This document shows, one piece after another, positions 58,864-64,000 of a DNA stretch of 64,000 bases (positions within the stretch are counted from its first letter, which is position 1; each line of letters begins with the position of its first letter). The position numbers and the translations under genes are program-made. Under the pieces are notes generated by a model. That model did no database searches. It was not told the DNA's origin and saw nothing but the letters and a program-made list of their open reading frames with translations. The stretch comes from Rossellomorea aquimaris (GTDB lineage: Bacteria > Bacillota > Bacilli > Bacillales > Bacillaceae_B), in contig NZ_MINN01000055.1 in NCBI RefSeq assembly GCF_001877785.1, forward strand, positions 1-64,000, read 5' to 3'.

Positions 58864-58965
58864 GATTGCTATGGATCATACTATAGCAGGAGCAGCTTCT
58901 GGAGAGACCGCGAGAGTTTTCGCGGCGCCGAAGGGTTCATAATCTCAGGCAAAAGGACAGAAGAG
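58864..58965 (+). promoter_or_regulatory. Glycine riboswitch (single aptamer)
   Basis: P1 is CTTCTG (58896-58901) with CAGAAG (58958-58963). After it come the conserved GGAGAGACC, the P2 stem CGCGA/TCGCG, GCGCCGAAGGG, and CAGGCAAAAGGAC; all are glycine-aptamer signatures. A stem GCTAT...ATAGC (58867-58888) precedes P1. Only one typical aptamer is visible. Confidence 0.9.
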
Positions 58966-59041
58966 TATCAGATATTTATTTTGACGTGCAGGCCGTTATG
59001 GCTGCTGGCATACAAAATGGTATTTGTTATTCTTAGGACCA

Positions 59042-59073
59042 TGAGATTGGAGCGCATCCAGTCTCTTTTTTTA
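59042..59073 (+). terminator. Riboswitch-controlled terminator in the permease leader
   Basis: GAGATTGGA, loop GCGCA, TCCAGTCTC, then seven T, 46 bp before the permease start. It is likely the expression platform. Confidence 0.85.
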
Positions 59074-59118
59074 TGCTCTAAATATTGCTTTCTGAATGTT
59101 TGTAAGGAGGAGTTAAGG

Positions 59119-60489
59119 TTGGAACAACGAGAATTAAAGAGGGATTTATCAAATCGCCATGTTCAGCTGATTGCGATTGGGGGAACGATCGGGACGGGGT
59201 TATTTTTAGGTTCCGGGAAAGCGATACAGCTTGCGGGTCCCTCGATCATCTTTGCTTATTTAATCGTCGGTATCGCCCTGTTTTTTGTGATGAGGGCGCT
59301 TGGGGAGCTGTTGTTGTCCAAAGCTGGTTATCAATCGTTGACGGACATTGCGAAAGAGTATCTTGGAGCTTCTGCTGCATTTGTGACGGGATGGACCTAT
59401 TGGTTCTGCTGGATCATGACGGCGATGGCGGATGTGATCGCTGTGGGGGTATACGTGAACTATTGGTTCGATATCCCGCAGTGGATACCTGCACTCATCT
59501 GCGTGATTATTTTATTGGGGTTCAACCTGCTGACTGTAAAGTTATTCGGGGAAATGGAGTTTTGGTTTGCGTTAATCAAGGTCATGACGATCCTTGCGTT
59601 GATCGTTGCCGGCGTTGTGATGCTGGTGATTGGATTCAAGACGGATGCAGGTGCTGTTTCGATGACGAATCTGTGGGAACATGGTGGGCTATTTCCAAAT
59701 GGAGTGTCAGGCTTCCTGCTGTCATTCCAGATGGTCATTTTTGCCTACGTAGGTGTGGAATTAGTGGCCGTATCGGCTGCGGAAACCTCTGATCCGAAAA
59801 AGAATATTCCATCGGCCATCAATAAGATTCCTTTAAGGATTTTATTTTTCTACGTCGGTGCGCTGATTGTGCTCTTGTGCATCAATCCGTGGACAGGCCT
59901 CAATGCAGCGGAAAGTCCGTTTGTGAAAACATTTAGCTTAATCGGGATTCCCCTGGCGGCAGGAATCATCAATTTCGTGGTGCTGACGTCAGCGGCTTCT
60001 GCCTTCAACAGCGGAATGTTCTCTACAAGCAGGATTCTATATAATTTAAGCAACACGAAACAGGGGCCGTCTATTTTTGCCAGACTGAATAAAAACCATG
60101 TGCCAAGTAATGGGCTGTTCATCTCGACCCTGGTCATATCCGCGGGAGCACTATTAAGCAAACTGCTGCCGGAGCAGGCGTTCGGAATCGTGACAACGAT
60201 CAGTGCGATCTGCTTCATCTGGGTATGGGGGGTCATTCTGATCTGCCATATAAAATATAAGAAAACACGTCGGGACCTGCATTTGAAATCAACATTCAAA
60301 GCACCGTTCACACCATTTATCAATTACGCTGTGCTGACAATGTTCGCCGTGATCCTGGTGATCATGCTGTTTTCTGAGGCTGCACGTCCAGCTCTATTGC
60401 TGACGCCTTTATGGTTCATTCTTTTATTTACCCTATATGGGATGAGGAGAAAAAAGGAAAAACATCAAGGGCTGATGCACCAATCCTAG
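59119..60489 (+). CDS. cycA: Glycine/D-alanine/D-serine permease, CycA-like (APC superfamily)
   Basis: 456 aa, about 12 TM helices. Begins LEQRELKRDLSNRHVQLIAIGGTIGTGLFLG; the GTIGTGLF stretch and the next AGPSIIFAYL are the APC amino-acid site. FFVMRALGELLLS, GWTYWFCWIMTAMADV and INFVVLTSAASAFNSGMFST closely follow E. coli CycA. TTG start at 59119 behind AAGGAGG. A glycine riboswitch in the leader independently supports glycine as a substrate. The 45 residues of longer reading frame upstream cross the terminator and are not coding. Confidence 0.9.
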   Translation: MEQRELKRDLSNRHVQLIAIGGTIGTGLFLGSGKAIQLAGPSIIFAYLIVGIALFFVMRALGELLLSKAGYQSLTDIAKEYLGASAAFVTGWTYWFCWIMTAMADVIAVGVYVNYWFDIPQWIPALICVIILLGFNLLTVKLFGEMEFWFALIKVMTILALIVAGVVMLVIGFKTDAGAVSMTNLWEHGGLFPNGVSGFLLSFQMVIFAYVGVELVAVSAAETSDPKKNIPSAINKIPLRILFFYVGALIVLLCINPWTGLNAAESPFVKTFSLIGIPLAAGIINFVVLTSAASAFNSGMFSTSRILYNLSNTKQGPSIFARLNKNHVPSNGLFISTLVISAGALLSKLLPEQAFGIVTTISAICFIWVWGVILICHIKYKKTRRDLHLKSTFKAPFTPFINYAVLTMFAVILVIMLFSEAARPALLLTPLWFILLFTLYGMRRKKEKHQGLMHQS

Positions 60490-60550
60490 TAATTATTCAG
60501 AAAAATCAGGTATGATGGTTACGAACGAAACCAATAGGGGGAACGTAACC

Positions 60551-61531
60551 ATGAAATTTGATAATGTCCGGTGGGGAATCATCGGCTGCGGTGATGTGAC
60601 CGAAAAGAAGAGCGGCCCTGCTTTTCAAAAGGTGGAGAACTCGGAACTTGTTGCGGTCATGAGGAGAACGGGTGAGCTGGCAAGGGATTATGCGGAAAGA
60701 CATCAGGTCCCGAAGTGGTACGATGACGCGAATGATTTGATTCACGACCCTGAGGTGGATGCAGTTTATATCGCTACACCGCCTGGATCGCATAAGGAAT
60801 ATACTTTGAAGGCAGCTGCTGCGGGAAAAGCTGTCTATGTGGAGAAGCCGATGGCACGCAACTTTGAGGAATGCAGCGAGATGGTGGCTGCCTGCAAAGA
60901 AGCCGGGGTTCCTCTATATGTGGCTTACTACCGCCGGGCGCAGGAGCGCTTTTTGAAAATAAAAGAATTGTTGGATCAAAAGGCAATCGGGGACATTCGT
61001 TTTGTCTCTGCGACTCAGTATCAAAAAGCAAGGGACGGCGTGAAGGATCCGGACAATCTTCCATGGCGTGTGCAGCCGGAAATAGCAGGTGGCGGCCTGT
61101 TCTTTGACCTGGCGAGCCATACCCTAGATATTCTCGATTTCCTGCTCGGGCCGATCCAGAAAGCAAAAGGCTTCTCTTCAAATCAAGCGGGCTATTATAA
61201 GACTGAGGATATCGTGACGGGTACATATCAGTTCCAATCCGGCGTTCACGGGATTGGAAAATGGTGTTTCACGGCTTTTGAAGACGTGGATATGAATGAG
61301 ATTGTCGGAAGTGAAGGAAAGATAAGCTTTTCTACATTTGGGGATGACCCCGTCATATTGACTACCGGTGAAGGACAGCAGCAATGGAGCTTCGAACGCC
61401 CGGAGCATGTCCACCAGCCGCTTGTTGAAACGATTGTCAAAGAGTTAACCGGGGGCGGAGAGTGGTGTCAAAGCACGGGAGAGACGGGCGCACGGACCAG
61501 CCGGGTCATGGATGCAATTGTCGGAAAGTAG
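60551..61531 (+). CDS. Gfo/Idh/MocA family oxidoreductase
   Basis: 326 aa. NAD(P)-binding Rossmann domain with WGIIGCGDVT (residues 7-16), YIATPPGSHKEY, and VEKPMARNFEEC, where EKP is the family signature. The C-terminal beta-sheet domain has GGGLFFDLASHTLDILDFLLG; the His is the likely catalytic aid. Acts on a sugar or polyol derivative, identity unknown. ATG at 60551 behind GGGGGAACG. A terminator follows at once. Confidence 0.9.
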   Translation: MKFDNVRWGIIGCGDVTEKKSGPAFQKVENSELVAVMRRTGELARDYAERHQVPKWYDDANDLIHDPEVDAVYIATPPGSHKEYTLKAAAAGKAVYVEKPMARNFEECSEMVAACKEAGVPLYVAYYRRAQERFLKIKELLDQKAIGDIRFVSATQYQKARDGVKDPDNLPWRVQPEIAGGGLFFDLASHTLDILDFLLGPIQKAKGFSSNQAGYYKTEDIVTGTYQFQSGVHGIGKWCFTAFEDVDMNEIVGSEGKISFSTFGDDPVILTTGEGQQQWSFERPEHVHQPLVETIVKELTGGGEWCQSTGETGARTSRVMDAIVGK

Positions 61532-61559
61532 GGCGGGATGCTTTCCCGCCTTGATTTTT
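61532..61559 (+). terminator. Oxidoreductase gene terminator
   Basis: GGCGGG, loop, CCCGCC then TTGATTTTT. Confidence 0.8.
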
Positions 61560-61583
61560 GCACCGCTGTGAGATAATCAACTA

Positions 61584-62196
61584 TTATTTCGACTTGTACA
61601 ATTCTTTATATAGAATCTTTGTTAATAAAAGTGAAAGAATGGAACCTATCAGTAAAAGTGCCATATCCTATTGGGCGTCCCATATATCTCCCTGCATCCC
61701 TAAAAAATCTTTTGTGACTTTTCCCCTCTTTCCCTATACTTGCACTTGCCCACTCAATGATTTCGTAAAACGCCCCGATTGCCAATGTAATGCATAGAGC
61801 AATAAAATTTGTTGTCTTACTTTTTGATAAAGCTGTTTTCCTTACTAATATCTCTATTATGACAATTACAAGAGATCCTTTAAGAAAATGACCAAACCGG
61901 TCATAGTGGTTTCTATGTAAATCAAAATAATCCTTGATCCATGTAAAGAGCGGGACTTTGGAATAAGAATAGTGCCCCCCTATAAACGTCAAAATGACAA
62001 GAACGCTGATGATGACATAGGAAACAGTGGTAAGCCGGAACTTGTTGTATGTTAAGGATAAAAAGAATAAAACCAATACTGAAGGCAAAACCTCCATCAA
62101 CAAAACCAAATAGCCTTCCTCAGGCTTAATCAGGGACCAGATTAGAACAAGTGAAACAGCAAATAAAAGGAAAAAATGTATCTTTTTATGTGGCAT
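61584..62196 (-). pseudogene. Decayed DUF2238 (YjdF-like) membrane protein
   Basis: Up to about residue 160 the frame is a clear DUF2238 protein: membrane helices, GGHYSYSKVPLFTWIKDYF, LHRNHYDRFGHFLKG, AIGAFYEIIEWASA. After GKEGKS the frame breaks. The expected continuation DFLGMQGDIWDAQ-stop-DMALLL then IGSILSLLLTKILYKEL is in another frame, and there the conserved Trp (WDAQWDM) is TAG. Two separate lesions show real decay rather than a read error. ATG at 62196 has an upstream GGGGTGAA. Confidence 0.85.
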
Positions 62197-62343
62197 TCAA
62201 TTCACCCCGCAAGAAAACAAGATGTACATAGTATTTGCTAAACATGTATTTTTTATCGGATAAGGGATAGCTCTGAACTAAATCCTCCATTTGAACCGTC
62301 TGTGATAGAGACAGGATAAAAAATTTTAATTATAATTAGCAGT

Positions 62344-62654
62344 GAAAATGGCCAAGATGGGACTATCAGGATGCTGGGAAAACAAACGATTTCGCAGATG
62401 ACTTGAAGACGAACGGGACTTTGACGGTGCTGAAGAAGCCGCAATTCAGAAATGTAACGAGGCAGGACTTGATGATTGCCGTAAACGGTGAGCAGAAATT
62501 GCCTATAGAGCTTATTATGGATGGTGAAATAAACAACGATAATTTAGAACAGAATAATTTATCGTTTTCATGGCTGGAAACAGAATTGAGAAAGCGGAAT
62601 CTAACACATCATGATGTTGTCTATGCAGTCATGGCCGCCAATGGTAATCTGTAA
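62344..62654 (+). pseudogene. DUF421 (YetF-like) gene remnant with internal deletion
   Basis: The left piece reads RMLGKQTISQMT-stop (62368-62405), the conserved start of DUF421 proteins. The right piece, in another frame from 62403, is the C-terminal domain: GTLTVLKKPQFRNVTRQDL, LPIELIMDGEI, LEQNNLSFSWLETELRKRN and DVVYAVMAANGNL. About a hundred residues between them are missing, including most membrane helices. No ribosome site supports independent translation. Nothing else is seen in 62197-62343. Confidence 0.75.
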
Positions 62655-62705
62655 GTTGATACATATAAAGATCATATTCAAACACCCATAGATAAGGAAT
62701 AAAAG

Positions 62706-62757
62706 AAAAAGAGCCAGTCCCCGGTAACTGTACATACCGTGGGAGTGACTCTTTTTT
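62706..62757. terminator. dus terminator
   Basis: AAAAAGAG, TCCC, GGTA pair with TACC, GGGA, CTCTTTTTT in an interrupted long stem, just beyond the dus stop. Confidence 0.8.
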
Positions 62758-62767
62758 CATTAAGGTT

Positions 62768-63763
62768 TTATTTCGTAACCGAAAAGCCCTCATCTTCCTT
62801 CACTGCACTTGCATACTCATCAAGCAGAGCGCGTACTTCATCTGTGGTTTCTGTCTCCATCAGACGATTTCTAAGCTCGCTTGCGCCGCGGAATCCGCGC
62901 ACGTAGATCTTGAAGAAGCGGCGGAGCGGTTTGAACGGGCGGGGCTCGAGTTCATCGTTATACTGATCATGAAGATCCAGCTGCAAACGCAGAAGGTCGA
63001 GGAGTTCCTCGCTCGTATGCTCTTTCTTTTCTTTTTCGAACGCGAATGGATTATGGAAGATCCCGCGTCCGATCATGACGCCGTCGATGCCGTATTTCTC
63101 GGCGAGTTCCAGTCCCTGCTGGCGGTCAGCGATGTCCCCGTTGATCGTCAGCAAGGTATGAGGCGCGATTTCGTCACGGAGTTTCTTGATCTCAGGGATC
63201 AGTTCCCAGTGCGCATCGACTTCACTCATTTCTTTTCTTGTACGGAGGTGGATGGACAGGTTGACGATGTCCTGCTCCAGCAGGTGCTTCAGCCAGTCGT
63301 GCCATTCCTCGACTTTCGTATAGCCGAGGCGCGTCTTCACGCTGACGGGAAGTCCTCCCGCTTTGGCAGCCTGGATCAGTTCCGCAGCGACTTCCGGACG
63401 GCGGATCAGGCCTGAGCCTTTTCCGTTCGCTGCGACGTTGTGCACAGGGCAGCCCATATTGATATCGATTCCCTTGAAGCCCATCTCAGCCATCCCGATA
63501 CTCATTTGGCGGAAGTATTCAGGCTTGTCCCCCCATATATGGGCGACGATCGGCTGTTCATCTTCCGTGAATGTCAGACGCCCGCGCACGCTGTCCTTAC
63601 CCTTAGGATGACAGTAGCTTTCTGTATTTGTAAACTCTGTAAAAAACACGTCAGGTCTCGCCGCTTCACTTACGACATGGCGGAACACGACATCGGTCAC
63701 GGCTTCCATCGGTGCCAACACAAAAAACGGCCGAGGCAACTCATGCCAAAAATTATTCTTCAT
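62768..63763 (-). CDS. dus: tRNA-dihydrouridine synthase
   Basis: 331 aa. FMN-dependent reductase of tRNA uridines. TIM barrel with [14 protein letters not shown] at the FMN site, [28 protein letters not shown] whose Cys105 is the likely proton donor, [14 protein letters not shown] and the FMN-phosphate motif [13 protein letters not shown]; a helical C-terminal tRNA-binding domain follows. MEAVTD differs slightly from the common MAGVTD. ATG at 63763. The 237 bp to the right hold no gene I can support. Confidence 0.93.
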   Translation of the reverse strand: MKNNFWHELPRPFFVLAPMEAVTDVVFRHVVSEAARPDVFFTEFTNTESYCHPKGKDSVRGRLTFTEDEQPIVAHIWGDKPEYFRQMSIGMAEMGFKGIDINMGCPVHNVAANGKGSGLIRRPEVAAELIQAAKAGGLPVSVKTRLGYTKVEEWHDWLKHLLEQDIVNLSIHLRTRKEMSEVDAHWELIPEIKKLRDEIAPHTLLTINGDIADRQQGLELAEKYGIDGVMIGRGIFHNPFAFEKEKKEHTSEELLDLLRLQLDLHDQYNDELEPRPFKPLRRFFKIYVRGFRGASELRNRLMETETTDEVRALLDEYASAVKEDEGFSVTK

Positions 63764-64000
63764 AGTATATTTAAACCCTTTCCTTCAGGGAAACCACGTT
63801 CCCAAAATTAAAAAGTAAGATGATCAGTTGGATCCAATCCCGGTCAGGATGGATTTCTACCAGTATATACTTTAATAGTATTGACGGAAAAGTGCAAGGG
63901 TACGCGCTTGGACCAATTAATGGCAAAAGGAGGCCTCCTGAAAAATAAGTAGTTCAGATAACGTGGAGAAAACTTAAAATCACTGCCCAAAAAACATACG

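Noticed and set aside
63764-64000. A gene or operator at the right edge (AAAGGAGGCCTCCT palindrome at ~63927)
   Set aside because: Only a short GC palindrome is visible and no start or frame follows in the window; not enough to call.

Overview
The window looks like the replication-origin region of a Bacillaceae chromosome (Bacillus or a close relative). Three things support this: the gene order rrn-gyrA-gyrB-remB-recF-yaaA-dnaN-dnaA-oriC-rpmH-rnpA-spoIIIJ-jag-mnmE-mnmG-rsmG-noc-soj-spo0J; the proteins resemble their B. subtilis counterparts closely along their length; and sporulation-lineage genes (yyaC, spoIIIJ, noc, soj/spo0J) are present. I do not name a species.

Layout. 1-12 kb (minus strand): the 5' end of a 16S rRNA gene with two promoters, an HD-GYP-family gene, then gyrA, gyrB, remB, recF, yaaA, dnaN and dnaA. 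The origin is bipartite: DnaA boxes plus an unwinding element lie between dnaA and dnaN, and a second box cluster lies between dnaA and rpmH. 12.9-24 kb (plus): rpmH, rnpA, spoIIIJ, jag, mnmE, mnmG, rsmG, noc, soj, spo0J (with an internal parS) and a DUF554 gene. 24-45 kb: yyaC, an MscS-type channel, yyzM, ychF, rpsF-ssb-rpsR, a chemoreceptor with a sigma-D-like promoter, yybS-gdpP-rplI, the replicative helicase, an ABC exporter (minus), purA behind a PurR operator, a frameshifted K+ channel, and a four-gene operon built around a glutathionylspermidine-synthase-like ATP-grasp enzyme. 45-57 kb: a NERD gene, four tRNAs plus a tRNA fragment, an M23 peptidase behind a WalR box, the walRKHIJ-htrC cluster (second parS in walK), a CxxH/CxxC mini-gene and rlmH, with a dense DnaA-box cluster just upstream of rlmH. 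57-64 kb is accessory: a zinc-ribbon protein, a DUF559-like nuclease, a glycine riboswitch driving a CycA-like permease, an oxidoreductase, two decayed membrane-protein genes and a dus gene.

The genes serve linked jobs: initiation and its control (dnaA, dnaN, DnaA-box clusters, Soj), origin segregation and nucleoid occlusion (soj, spo0J, parS, noc), supercoiling (gyrAB), translation and tRNA modification (rpmH, rnpA, mnmEG, rsmG, rlmH, rpsF/R, rplI, dus), and envelope homeostasis (walRK, M23 peptidase, htrC, gdpP).

The intergenic DNA is the least conventional part. Three intact arrays of five TTTTTGATAATATA units, stepping by exactly 20/21 bp, lie at 15.6, 29.7 and 44.9 kb. A decayed array lies at 28.0 kb and a lone unit at 37.4 kb. 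At least ten copies of two interspersed repeat families also occur; one family is nested inside the other in both orientations, and three copies sit inside or beside oriC. The phased arrays and the K+ channel/ATP-grasp/DUF350/lipoprotein locus are my best candidates for something not yet described.
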